Shown in pieces: positions 1 to 7,141 of a DNA stretch of 29,741 nucleotides. The translations under genes were made by a program, and so were the position numbers. The stretch covers positions 1 to 29,741 of the forward strand of contig JAFYVD010000002.1 in the NCBI GenBank assembly GCA_017558425.1, read 5' to 3'. The first letter of the stretch is position 1, and the number at the start of each line of letters is the position of its first letter. This stretch comes from Clostridia bacterium. GTDB lineage: Bacteria > Bacillota_A > Clostridia > RUG12999. Below the pieces are notes generated by a model. It ran no database searches, was not told where the DNA came from, and saw only the letters and a list, made by a program, of their open reading frames with translations.

Positions 1-1
1 C

Positions 2-136
2 TCGGATGCCAAAGCGTTTGCGGCGGCACTTCGTCAGGCTAAAAAAGCCGTTGAAACAGAGCTTTTAACAAAAATTAAAACAGCGGTTGAGGGAAGTGAA
101 TTGAGCGATGGAGCTGAAGAAGATTTACAAGTTTAA
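2..136 (+). CDS. plsX: C-terminal end of PlsX, phosphate acyltransferase (partial)
   Basis: This reading frame is open from the window edge to a TAA at 134-136 and encodes the last 44 residues of a protein. It begins SDAKAFAAALRQAKKAVE, which resembles the C-terminal helix of PlsX, where an HGSS-AKA-type segment is followed by an amphipathic helix. PlsX converts acyl-ACP to acyl-phosphate for membrane phospholipid synthesis. plsX commonly lies just upstream of acpP or rnc in Firmicutes, which fits the next gene. The frame overlaps the start of rnc by 29 bp. The call rests on a short tail plus context, so it is moderately sure; the 5' part is outside the window. Confidence 0.65.
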   Translation, partial: SDAKAFAAALRQAKKAVETELLTKIKTAVEGSELSDGAEEDLQV

Positions 137-776
137 AGATATCAGGTTATACGAACTTGCAAGAACGCACACATCCTATTCGAACGAACTGAAAAACAAG
201 AAAAAGCAGAGCAATCAGCGCCTGGAATTTTTGGGTGATTCGGTGCTCAGCATTATGGTGAGCGAGTTTATTTATAAGAATTATACTCATTTTCCGGAAG
301 GTTCGCTGACGAAAATCAGGGCTGATGTGGTTTGCGAAAAAAGTTTGTACGAAATTGCAAAAAGCATTGACCTGGGCAAACATCTGCTCCTCGGCAAGGG
401 TGAAGAACGGGGCGGCGGCAGAGAAAGGGTTTCCATTCTGGCAGATGCTATGGAAGCTTTTATCGGTGCGGTATATCTTGATTCTGATCTTGAAACTGCT
501 AAACAAGCGTTCATGCCGCTGCTGGTTGAAAGAATTATCATAGCGGCAAGCAAAGAAGATAAAAAAGATTATAAGACCACTTTGCAGGAATTTCTGCAGA
601 AAAACGGTCAGGTGAAAATTGTGTATACCACAGTTTCCGAATCGGGGCCCGACCACGACAAAACCTATGGGGTTGAAGTTAGCGTGAACGGCGAAATAAG
701 CGGAAGCGGAGAGGGAAAAACCAAAAAAGAAGCTGAACAGATGGCGGCAAAAAATGCCCTTGCGAAGATTTTATGA
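108..776 (+). CDS. rnc: Ribonuclease III
   Basis: Double-stranded-RNA endonuclease that processes rRNA precursors and structured mRNAs. At 222 residues it has the usual length. The signature RLEFLGDSVL is at residues 38-47, with acidic metal ligands at E40 and D44, and the second acidic pair lies in DAMEAFIGAVYLD at 113-125 (D113, E116). A double-stranded RNA-binding domain spans about 154-221 and ends in the typical GKTKKEAEQMAAKNAL helix. The ATG at 108 has a GAGGG-type ribosome binding site about 12 bases upstream and gives the expected short N-terminal helix before the nuclease domain. The stop overlaps the next gene's ATG by 4 bp, so translation is probably coupled. Confidence 0.97.
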   Translation: MELKKIYKFKDIRLYELARTHTSYSNELKNKKKQSNQRLEFLGDSVLSIMVSEFIYKNYTHFPEGSLTKIRADVVCEKSLYEIAKSIDLGKHLLLGKGEERGGGRERVSILADAMEAFIGAVYLDSDLETAKQAFMPLLVERIIIAASKEDKKDYKTTLQEFLQKNGQVKIVYTTVSESGPDHDKTYGVEVSVNGEISGSGEGKTKKEAEQMAAKNALAKIL

Positions 777-1729
777 TAAGGCATTATAACATACCTGTTT
801 TTGTGCCTCATAAAGGATGCCCGAATGATTGTGTTTTCTGTAATCAGAAGAAAATAACAGGTCAGCAGGAGGGTAGTCCCGATGAGGCGGAGAAAATAAT
901 TGAAGAGCATCTTTCCACTATGGAAAGACCCTATTTTGCCGAGATTGCATTTTTTGGCGGCAGTTTTACCGGCATTGAGTTATCTCTGCAGAAAAAGTAC
1001 CTTGAAATTGCGAAGAAATTTGTCGATTCGGGAGATGTGGACGGGATAAGATTGTCCACCAGACCCGACTACATTTCGGCAGAAATTCTTGATATGCTCA
1101 AAAGCTATGGAGTTACGGCGGTGGAGCTGGGTGCACAGTCGATGGACGACGGGGTGCTGAGAAAAAATCACAGAGGACACAGTGCAGATGACACCAAAAA
1201 AGCGGTGACACTTTTGAAAGAATACGGCTTTGAAACCGGGCTTCAGATGATGACGGGGATGTATGGTTCGGATGCGAAAACCGACCTTTTTACGGGGATG
1301 GAAATTGCAAAGCTTTCGCCCGATACGGTACGGATTTATCCCACAATTGTGCTTAGTGACACTATGCTTGAAAAGCTCTTTGAAAGCGGAGAATATATTC
1401 CGCCCAGCCTTGATGAAAGTGTGGAGGTTTGCGCAAAGCTTCACGGAATATTTGATGAAAAAGGCATCAAAATAATCCGAACAGGGCTTCAGTCCACAGA
1501 CACAATCTGCGAAAAAGGCAACATTGTTGCCGGGGCTTATCACAGTGCTTTCGGCGAACTTGTACTGTCAAGGATTTTCCGTGACGAAATGGAAGAAAAA
1601 GTGAAAAATGGCGAAAAAGTTATTTTTGTTCCGAAAAAGCAACTGTCTGTTGCGATAGGACAGAAAAAGACGAATATAAAATATTTTAAAGAAAAATACG
1701 GTGTTGACATAGAGGTGAAAAGCATATGA
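773..1729 (+). CDS. Elp3-like radical SAM protein
   Basis: A 318-residue radical SAM protein of the Elp3-like group often found beside rnc in Clostridia. The [4Fe-4S] cluster ligands are C16, C20 and C23 in HKGCPNDCVFC. FFGGSFTGIE (about 60-69) is the SAM-binding GGxFT-type strand, and IRLSTRPDYI follows further on. No acetyltransferase domain is visible, so this is not a full tRNA-modifying Elp3; the substrate is unknown. It overlaps rnc by 4 bp and engB by 4 bp, so the three genes form a tightly coupled operon. Family assignment is secure; the biological role is not. Confidence 0.88.
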   Translation: MIRHYNIPVFVPHKGCPNDCVFCNQKKITGQQEGSPDEAEKIIEEHLSTMERPYFAEIAFFGGSFTGIELSLQKKYLEIAKKFVDSGDVDGIRLSTRPDYISAEILDMLKSYGVTAVELGAQSMDDGVLRKNHRGHSADDTKKAVTLLKEYGFETGLQMMTGMYGSDAKTDLFTGMEIAKLSPDTVRIYPTIVLSDTMLEKLFESGEYIPPSLDESVEVCAKLHGIFDEKGIKIIRTGLQSTDTICEKGNIVAGAYHSAFGELVLSRIFRDEMEEKVKNGEKVIFVPKKQLSVAIGQKKTNIKYFKEKYGVDIEVKSI

Positions 1730-2322
1730 ATATTCATAACGCATCAATAAAAGTTTCGGCGGTAAGTCCAAAACAGTATCCCACCGATAATTTGCCTGAG
1801 ATTGCGTTTGCCGGCCGGTCGAATGTCGGAAAGTCATCGTTTATCAATAAAATGCTTAACCGCAGAGGACTTGCAAGAACCAGTGCAACTCCCGGCAAAA
1901 CCGCACAGATAAACTTTTATAATATTGACGATACAATTTATTTTGTCGATTTGCCCGGTTATGGATATGCGGCGGTTTCCAAACAGGAGAAAAAACGGTG
2001 GGGAGATATGATGGAAGAATATCTCAACACACGCGAAAATCTGAAACAAACTTTTCTGCTTGTGGACATGCGTCACAAACCCACAGCCGACGATGTTCAG
2101 ATGGCGGAATGGATAAGATATAATTTCGGTAGTCTCATCGTAATTGCCACCAAACTGGACAAGCTGAAAAAGAGCCAGATTGAAGGAAATATCGAGGTTA
2201 TAAAAAAGACCCTCGGCCTGACGGATGAGGACATTCTTGTGCCATTTTCTGCCGAAAAAGGTAACGGCAGGGATGAAGCATGGGAAGTTATAAATGCTGT
2301 AATATCCGTCGATGAAGAATAA
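1726..2322 (+). CDS. engB: Ribosome biogenesis GTPase EngB (YsxC/YihA)
   Basis: A 198-residue circularly ordinary GTPase needed for late assembly of the large ribosomal subunit. The P-loop GRSNVGKSS is at residues 30-38, the G2 region TPGKT at 55-59, the G3 motif DLPGYG at 75-80, the G4 motif TKLD at 142-145 and the G5 motif SAEK at 175-178. DLPGYGYA and RHKPTADD are typical of this subfamily. The ATG at 1726 overlaps the previous stop and has a GAGGTG binding site about 8 bases upstream. A rho-independent terminator follows directly and closes the plsX-rnc-radical SAM-engB run. Confidence 0.96.
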   Translation: MNIHNASIKVSAVSPKQYPTDNLPEIAFAGRSNVGKSSFINKMLNRRGLARTSATPGKTAQINFYNIDDTIYFVDLPGYGYAAVSKQEKKRWGDMMEEYLNTRENLKQTFLLVDMRHKPTADDVQMAEWIRYNFGSLIVIATKLDKLKKSQIEGNIEVIKKTLGLTDEDILVPFSAEKGNGRDEAWEVINAVISVDEE

Positions 2323-2328
2323 TGGATA

Positions 2329-2366
2329 AAACAACTCTTTTTCACAAAAAAGGAGTTGTTTTTTTG
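2329..2366 (+). terminator. Rho-independent terminator after engB
   Basis: ACAACTC followed by a T-run pairs with an A-run followed by GAGTTGT around a short CAC loop, with one bulge, and the right arm runs into seven or more T residues. It lies 6 bases after the engB stop. Confidence 0.85.
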
Positions 2367-2384
2367 CGTTTGACGATATATAAT
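2356..2384 (+). promoter_or_regulatory. Candidate sigma-A promoter of the HTH-GRE gene
   Basis: TATAAT at 2379-2384 is a perfect -10 hexamer. The only -35 at 17-bp spacing is TTGTTT at 2356-2361, a weak match that overlaps the terminator's right arm. A weak -35 is what one expects where an activator is needed. The start of transcription would lie about 20 bases before the start codon. Confidence 0.5.
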
Positions 2385-2412
2385 CAAATTAACGGTAAAG
2401 GAAGTGGGAAAA

Positions 2413-5037
2413 GTGTATAAGGCGATAAAATATATTAATGCAAACATTGCAGAAAAAATCACGCTTGACGAGATAGCCGGAATCTGCGGCTATTCGAAAT
2501 GGCACTTTTGCAACCTTTTCCGCAGATTTACAGGGATGTCCTTTACCGAATATGTAAGCAATCAGAAAATGCAGCTTGCTGCCATAGATATTTTGGATGG
2601 TGACAAGGTTATTGAAGTTGCAACAAGATACGGATACGACAGTCCGGGTGGCTTTAACAAGGCATTTCTTTCGCATTTCGGCTGTTTTCCAAGAGAGTTT
2701 CGGAAAAACAGCGAGGAAGCAAATGTCCGTTACAAGGAAAGAAGGGATAAAATGTTCAAAATGTCCGACAGATGCAAAATCCTGAGGGATGATGCGGTAA
2801 ATATAAAATCGAAAAATGATGAAATTTCATATGTTCATGATATTTTGGGGCCGATAGGCACTCCGCCAAATGATTCGGGAGAAAGTGCCGAATACAAAAT
2901 TGCCTGCAAGCTGGAAAGTATCATTTTGAAATCTCGTCCTTATATTCAGGAAGGCGAACTTATCGTGGGGTATAACTTTGCCGATAATTCAAGTAAATGG
3001 GACCTTAACGGAATTTGGTTCCCCATTGAGAATACCGAAGAATGTCGCGGGAAAATGATAGCGCAGGGAATTTCCGCAGAAGATGTGGACTTTTTCTTCA
3101 AGTACCGCGAAAGGGTGAAATGGGTAAGAAGCGAGCTTCCCGAATACACTCCCTGCGAGAAAAATATGATGGAAGAAGGAGCGGTTGTGGGCGACTGCAT
3201 TTTCTCCGACCATAATGTGCTGGATTATAAAAGTGTGCTTGAACTCGGGTTTGAGGGATTGCTCCGAAAAGTTGAAAAATATGAAGAAATAAACGGCGAA
3301 AACGAGCTTTACCGTGCCGCCAAAAAGATTTGCAGGGCAGCAATGAAGCTTGGCGAAAAATTTGCCGACGAAATTGCAAAAATGCGTTTGGACCAAAGCC
3401 TTACGGCGGAACGGGCCAATGAACTTGAAAAAATGGAAAATGCTTGCCGTCAGGTGCCTGCAAAGCCTGCGAGAAATCTGCACGAGGCCGTTCAGAGCCT
3501 GTGGTTTGCACACATTTTAACCACTTGGGAAGACGGAAATGTCAACGCCAATTCTTTGGGCAGACTGGATCAGATTTTTTATCCATATTACAAAAATGAT
3601 ATTGAAAACGGCACCATTACAAAAGAAGAAGCTTTTGAACTCATCAGCTGTCTGTGGATAAAACTCTATCGTGATTACGACGTTCAGCAATCGGTTGTCG
3701 GCGGATGTGACAGCGATGGAAACTGTGCCGTAAACGAGCTTTCTTACATGATGCTGGATGTTACCGAGCAGATGGATTTTATCAGATGCTTGTCTGTGAG
3801 ATATGGCGAAAATTCGCCCAAGGATTTTGTGCGTCGTGCACTTGAAGTGGTTGGCCATTTGCAGAAAGGTGTGCCCTTTTTCTTCAACGACGATGTTATG
3901 ATTCCGTCGCTTGTTTCGGCGGGGATTGACATAAAAGACGCGAGAGATTACACCCAGCTGGGGTGCGTGGAAACGGTTATACCCGGCAAATCCAATCCAC
4001 ACGCCGTAAGCGGCAGACCAAACCTTTTAAAAGCGGTTGAATATGCGCTTAACGATGGAAAAAGTATGATAAGCGATACTTTGATTGAAGGTGTGAATCA
4101 GCCCAAATCGACGGAGCTTGACAGTTATGAAAAGCTTCGTGATACGGTGTTTGCTCATATCAAAAACATACTCAGGATTACCTGTGAAAAAATAGTTCTG
4201 CAGACAGAAATCTGCAAAATCCGCAAAAAACCTTACAAATCGCTTCTGACCGAAGGATGTATTGAAAGGGCAAAAGATTTCAACAGTTACGGAGCGGTTT
4301 ATGATTATTATCAGGTGATGCTTTTTTCGGTGCCCAATATTGCGGACTCGCTTGCGGCGATGAAAAAACTTGTGTATGACGAGAAAAAATATACTCTTGA
4401 CGAGATTGTTTATCAGCTGAAAAATGACTATCCCGACGAACTTATTCGTCTTGATTTCCTGAACAATGCGCCCAAATTTGGTAATGATATTGACGAGGTG
4501 GATTCCATTGCGGCGGAGGTTATTGATTTCTGCTGCAATTGTCTGGAAGAGTTTTCTGAAAAGCTGGGACGCTCCTTCCATGCACAGCCATTTTCTTATT
4601 TGTGGCTGATTGAAAAGGGCTTGAATACAGGAGCAACTCCCGACGGCAGACATAAAGGGGAAAATGTGGCGTACAGCGTTTCGCCTATGCAGGGCAGAGA
4701 TTTTAACGGCGTGACTGCGGTGTTCAATTCAATCTGCAAACTGCCGACAAAACGTACTCCCGGTACAACGTCTGCCATTGTGGAGGTTGACCCCAAACTG
4801 TTCACCGACAAAAATATGGACAGCTTTGCAGATATGATGATGGTGTTTGCAAAACGCGGACTAAGCAATGTTCAGTTTAATGTAGTGGATGCGGAAACGC
4901 TGAAAGAGGCACAGAAATCACCCGAAAAATATCAGAATCTTTCGGTCAGGGTTTCGGGATTTTCGCAGAAATTCCATTTGCTTGACAAAGAGCTTCAGGA
5001 CCACATAATAGAAAGGACAAAGCATAAATGCTTCTGA
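2413..5037 (+). CDS. AraC-type HTH domain fused to a glycyl radical enzyme
   Basis: An 874-residue protein in one uninterrupted frame (numbered from GTG 2413). Residues 1-98 are a complete AraC-family DNA-binding domain with two helix-turn-helix units, LDEIAGICGYSKWHFCNLF (18-36) and VIEVATRYGYDSPGGFNKAF (66-85). A linker of about 30 residues leads into a full glycyl radical enzyme: the N-terminal helix ends in GELIVGYNF, the middle has SLGRLDQIFYPYY, the active-site loop is QLGCVET with thiyl Cys518 and conserved Glu520, and the C-terminus has RVSGFSQKF with the radical Gly849, 25 residues from the end. The single Cys with GCVE argues against pyruvate formate-lyase, which has Cys-Cys, and for a dehydratase/lyase-type enzyme; the substrate is unknown. 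GTG 2413 is preferred because AAGGAAG (2398-2404) lies 8 bases before it; GTG 2404 would overlap that site. The activating enzyme follows with a 10-bp overlap. Confidence 0.93.
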   Translation: MYKAIKYINANIAEKITLDEIAGICGYSKWHFCNLFRRFTGMSFTEYVSNQKMQLAAIDILDGDKVIEVATRYGYDSPGGFNKAFLSHFGCFPREFRKNSEEANVRYKERRDKMFKMSDRCKILRDDAVNIKSKNDEISYVHDILGPIGTPPNDSGESAEYKIACKLESIILKSRPYIQEGELIVGYNFADNSSKWDLNGIWFPIENTEECRGKMIAQGISAEDVDFFFKYRERVKWVRSELPEYTPCEKNMMEEGAVVGDCIFSDHNVLDYKSVLELGFEGLLRKVEKYEEINGENELYRAAKKICRAAMKLGEKFADEIAKMRLDQSLTAERANELEKMENACRQVPAKPARNLHEAVQSLWFAHILTTWEDGNVNANSLGRLDQIFYPYYKNDIENGTITKEEAFELISCLWIKLYRDYDVQQSVVGGCDSDGNCAVNELSYMMLDVTEQMDFIRCLSVRYGENSPKDFVRRALEVVGHLQKGVPFFFNDDVMIPSLVSAGIDIKDARDYTQLGCVETVIPGKSNPHAVSGRPNLLKAVEYALNDGKSMISDTLIEGVNQPKSTELDSYEKLRDTVFAHIKNILRITCEKIVLQTEICKIRKKPYKSLLTEGCIERAKDFNSYGAVYDYYQVMLFSVPNIADSLAAMKKLVYDEKKYTLDEIVYQLKNDYPDELIRLDFLNNAPKFGNDIDEVDSIAAEVIDFCCNCLEEFSEKLGRSFHAQPFSYLWLIEKGLNTGATPDGRHKGENVAYSVSPMQGRDFNGVTAVFNSICKLPTKRTPGTTSAIVEVDPKLFTDKNMDSFADMMMVFAKRGLSNVQFNVVDAETLKEAQKSPEKYQNLSVRVSGFSQKFHLLDKELQDHIIERTKHKCF
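2734..2754 (+). promoter_or_regulatory. Candidate internal ribosome binding site and start for the free GRE domain
   Basis: Inside the fusion gene, AAGGAAAGAAGGG (2734-2746) stands 5 bases before an in-frame ATG at 2752. The site lies exactly in the linker between the AraC domain and the GRE domain. Starting there gives a 761-residue protein, an ordinary length for a stand-alone glycyl radical enzyme. A- and G-rich codons can mimic such sites by chance, so this is a suggestion. Confidence 0.4.
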
Positions 5038-5918
5038 TACCTGAGATTTTTAACATTTCAAGATGTTCGCTTGATGACGGACCGGGCGTCCGGACTGTGG
5101 TGTATTTTAAAGGCTGTAATATGCGGTGCAAGTGGTGTCACAATCCCGAAAGCCATTCGGCTTCGCCTGAAATTTCTTACGCTAAACAAAAATGTGTGGG
5201 TTGTGGCAGATGTGCGGAAATTTGTCCCGACTGTCACCAAATGTTGGGCGGCGAACATATTTTCAAAAGAGAAAAATGCATCGGCTGTGGAAAATGTGCT
5301 GACATTTGCGTTGCAAAATCGCTTACTGTTGTAGGAGAGAAAACATCACCATCCGATTTGCTTGCACGGGTAATGAAGGATGAAGATTATTTTAAAGCTA
5401 CAGGAGGAGGGGTAACTTTGTCGGGCGGAGAATGTCTGCTTTACCCCGAATTTGCGGCTGAATTTTTAAAACTTTGCGCAGAGCGTGGAATAAATGCCCT
5501 TGTTGAAAGTGCGTTTAATGTGGACGCAGAAAACATTGAAAAAGTGATGCCCTATGTTGATGAATTCTACGTGGATTTAAAGCTTTTTGACAGCGAAAAA
5601 CATAAGGAATTCACAGGCGTGGGCAATGAAAAAATCAAAGAAAATATTTTGAAATTTGCAAACGAAAAAATGACAATTCGTATTCCGCTGATTCCCGGCG
5701 TGAATGACGACGATGAAAACCTTTCGGCGTCGGTTCAGTTTGCGAAAAAGGCAGGTGTGAAGGCGGTTCAGCTTTTGAAATACAATTATTTGTATGCGTC
5801 AAAATATGAACTTTCGGGAAAAAGTGCCTCGCTGTTTGCACAGGAGACACAGTCTGATGAATATATGGAAAAACTTTGTGAAAAGCTTGATGAAAATGGG
5901 TATGTTTTCTTTAGGTGA
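5028..5918 (+). CDS. Glycyl radical enzyme activating enzyme (radical SAM)
   Basis: A 296-residue activase that uses SAM and a [4Fe-4S] cluster to abstract a hydrogen from the radical glycine of its partner. The SAM-cluster ligands are C30, C34 and C37 in GCNMRCKWC. Two ferredoxin-type clusters sit in the usual insert: C56/C59/C62/C66 and C84/C87/C90/C94. GGGVTLSGGE at 126-135 is the SAM-binding strand typical of PFL-activase-type enzymes. The two extra clusters mark the class that serves dehydratase/lyase-type GREs rather than pyruvate formate-lyase, whose activase lacks them. The gene overlaps the GRE gene by 10 bp, so the pair is surely co-expressed. Its stop overlaps the convergent spoIIR stop by 8 bp. 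Confidence 0.94.
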   Translation: MLLIPEIFNISRCSLDDGPGVRTVVYFKGCNMRCKWCHNPESHSASPEISYAKQKCVGCGRCAEICPDCHQMLGGEHIFKREKCIGCGKCADICVAKSLTVVGEKTSPSDLLARVMKDEDYFKATGGGVTLSGGECLLYPEFAAEFLKLCAERGINALVESAFNVDAENIEKVMPYVDEFYVDLKLFDSEKHKEFTGVGNEKIKENILKFANEKMTIRIPLIPGVNDDDENLSASVQFAKKAGVKAVQLLKYNYLYASKYELSGKSASLFAQETQSDEYMEKLCEKLDENGYVFFR

Positions 5919-6453
5919 AAAGTTCGGCAAGTTTAAATTTAATTTCAAATTTCGGTCTGCCCGATTGGGTCGGACCGTTTTTTGTTATAAAATCCATGTC
6001 GAAATGGGCGGTAGTTTTGTCGGTGAAACAAAGTGGCGGATACATCACGCACCACCAGTTTTTGCCTGCTGCTTTACCTATCAAGAGCCTTACGGCAGTA
6101 TATTCTCCTGCGGGAAGGGTGGCTGTTCCGTAGGTTCTGACAGGAAAATGAAACTTGCCGAATTGTGCTTTTACGGGCATATCACAGCCATATGAAAGAA
6201 GCGTGAGTCTGGCGGCATCCTCTATTTCGGACAGAGAGCTTTCTATTCTGTCGGGCGGGATGCCGCAAGATGCCTCAAGCACTGCGTCACGGACCAAAAG
6301 TTTTAAATTTTGGTCGGTTTTGCTGTCGCTGTTCGCGATTACGTGAAGCCGCACTATGCCCATATCGTCACCTTGGGCAGGTAACATGAAAATAATGGTT
6401 GAAATAAGCAGTGCAATCGAAAAAACAATTTTTTGTATCAATGATTTTGTCAT
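5911..6453 (-). CDS. spoIIR: Stage II sporulation protein R
   Basis: SpoIIR is made in the forespore, exported, and triggers SpoIIGA to cleave pro-sigma-E in the mother cell. The 180-residue protein starts at ATG 6453, which has GGAGGT 4 bases upstream; a longer frame beginning at 6510 lacks such a site. An N-terminal export segment spans about residues 8-26. The family signatures are RLHVIANSDS (35-44), the following KTDQNLKLLVRDAVL, YGTATLPAGEYTAVRLLIG and NWWCVMYPPLCF (132-143). It is a direct marker of endospore formation. Its 3' end overlaps the activating-enzyme gene tail to tail. A sigma-F promoter could not be identified by eye. Confidence 0.93.
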   Translation of the reverse strand: MTKSLIQKIVFSIALLISTIIFMLPAQGDDMGIVRLHVIANSDSKTDQNLKLLVRDAVLEASCGIPPDRIESSLSEIEDAARLTLLSYGCDMPVKAQFGKFHFPVRTYGTATLPAGEYTAVRLLIGKAAGKNWWCVMYPPLCFTDKTTAHFDMDFITKNGPTQSGRPKFEIKFKLAELFT

Positions 6454-6510
6454 ACCAACCTCCGAGTATCTGATAAAATCATTGTTGACGGGAAAAAGAA
6501 TTTTAAACAT

Positions 6511-6540
6511 AAAAAAATTCCGCCGTAGCGGAAATTTTTT
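6511..6540 (-). terminator. Terminator after the YcxB-like gene
   Basis: TTCCGC and GCGGAA pair around a CGTA loop, flanked by A/T runs on both sides. Read on the minus strand it ends in TTTTTTT. It starts at the stop codon of the YcxB-like gene and separates rlmB-ycxB from spoIIR. Confidence 0.75.
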
Positions 6541-7141
6541 ATGTCATTTTGTAAGAGTAGATAACAAATACTGCACAAAATGTTATAAATGCAAGCATTA
6601 AAAAGGTTTTGACAGTGTTTTTCACACCCGAAGAAAAAGGGTTTTTCCGTTTGTTTCGGGGGAGTGAGAAAATTGATTGGCGGATTTCTGTGATTTCGTC
6701 GGCACTGAGCAATCTTTTGGGGACAATTATATAGTTGTGCATTGACACGAAAAAACAGAATTGCGTAAAGGTCTCAAATGATGAGGAAAGGTTTAAAAGT
6801 CCGATTTCAGAAGGGGAAGAGGATTCGCGTGCAATCACAATGGATTTGCCCGTGAAGGAAAAGACAAATTCCGGATTCGGAAAAGCTTTTTTTTCATATT
6901 CCGTCTTGGTGGTTGAGGGCAATTTTACAAAAAGGTTGTTGATATACATACCCACCATAAAAATTGCAACGAGCAACATTATAAAACTGCGGCGGGTGTA
7001 AATATAATCAACAAGTACGGCAAAAGCAATGGTACAAACCCATAAAATGGTTACAAGTCCGGGAGTGTCATATAAAATGGCACCATATTTGAAGGTTAGA
7101 TAATCTTTTTTTGAAATTTCTATTTTTCTGTCCTTAATCAT
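6539..7141 (-). CDS. YcxB-like membrane protein
   Basis: A 200-residue membrane protein. Hydrophobic segments lie at about residues 28-46, 52-70 and 178-196. The soluble part between the second and third ends in FCFFVSMHNYIIVPKRLLS, which resembles the YcxB-like domain (Tyr/Phe-rich strand followed by IIPKR and an acidic helix). No function is established for this family. The ATG at 7139-7141 overlaps the rlmB stop by 8 bp, so it is translated from the rlmB message. The family call is moderately sure; the membrane topology is clear. Confidence 0.65.
   Translation of the reverse strand: MIKDRKIEISKKDYLTFKYGAILYDTPGLVTILWVCTIAFAVLVDYIYTRRSFIMLLVAIFMVGMYINNLFVKLPSTTKTEYEKKAFPNPEFVFSFTGKSIVIARESSSPSEIGLLNLSSSFETFTQFCFFVSMHNYIIVPKRLLSADEITEIRQSIFSLPRNKRKNPFSSGVKNTVKTFLMLAFITFCAVFVIYSYKMT

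Noticed and set aside
2404..2412. GTG 2404 as start of the HTH-GRE fusion
   Set aside because: Its first base overlaps the only Shine-Dalgarno-like sequence; GTG 2413 has correct spacing. The difference is three residues and does not affect the fusion.
5794..6195. Plus-strand frame of 133 codons across the activase/spoIIR junction
   Set aside because: It is a shadow of two well-supported genes and has no ribosome binding site or recognisable domain.
6454..6510. Longer N-terminus for spoIIR
   Set aside because: The extra 19 residues precede the export segment and have no binding site, while GGAGGT stands just before ATG 6453.
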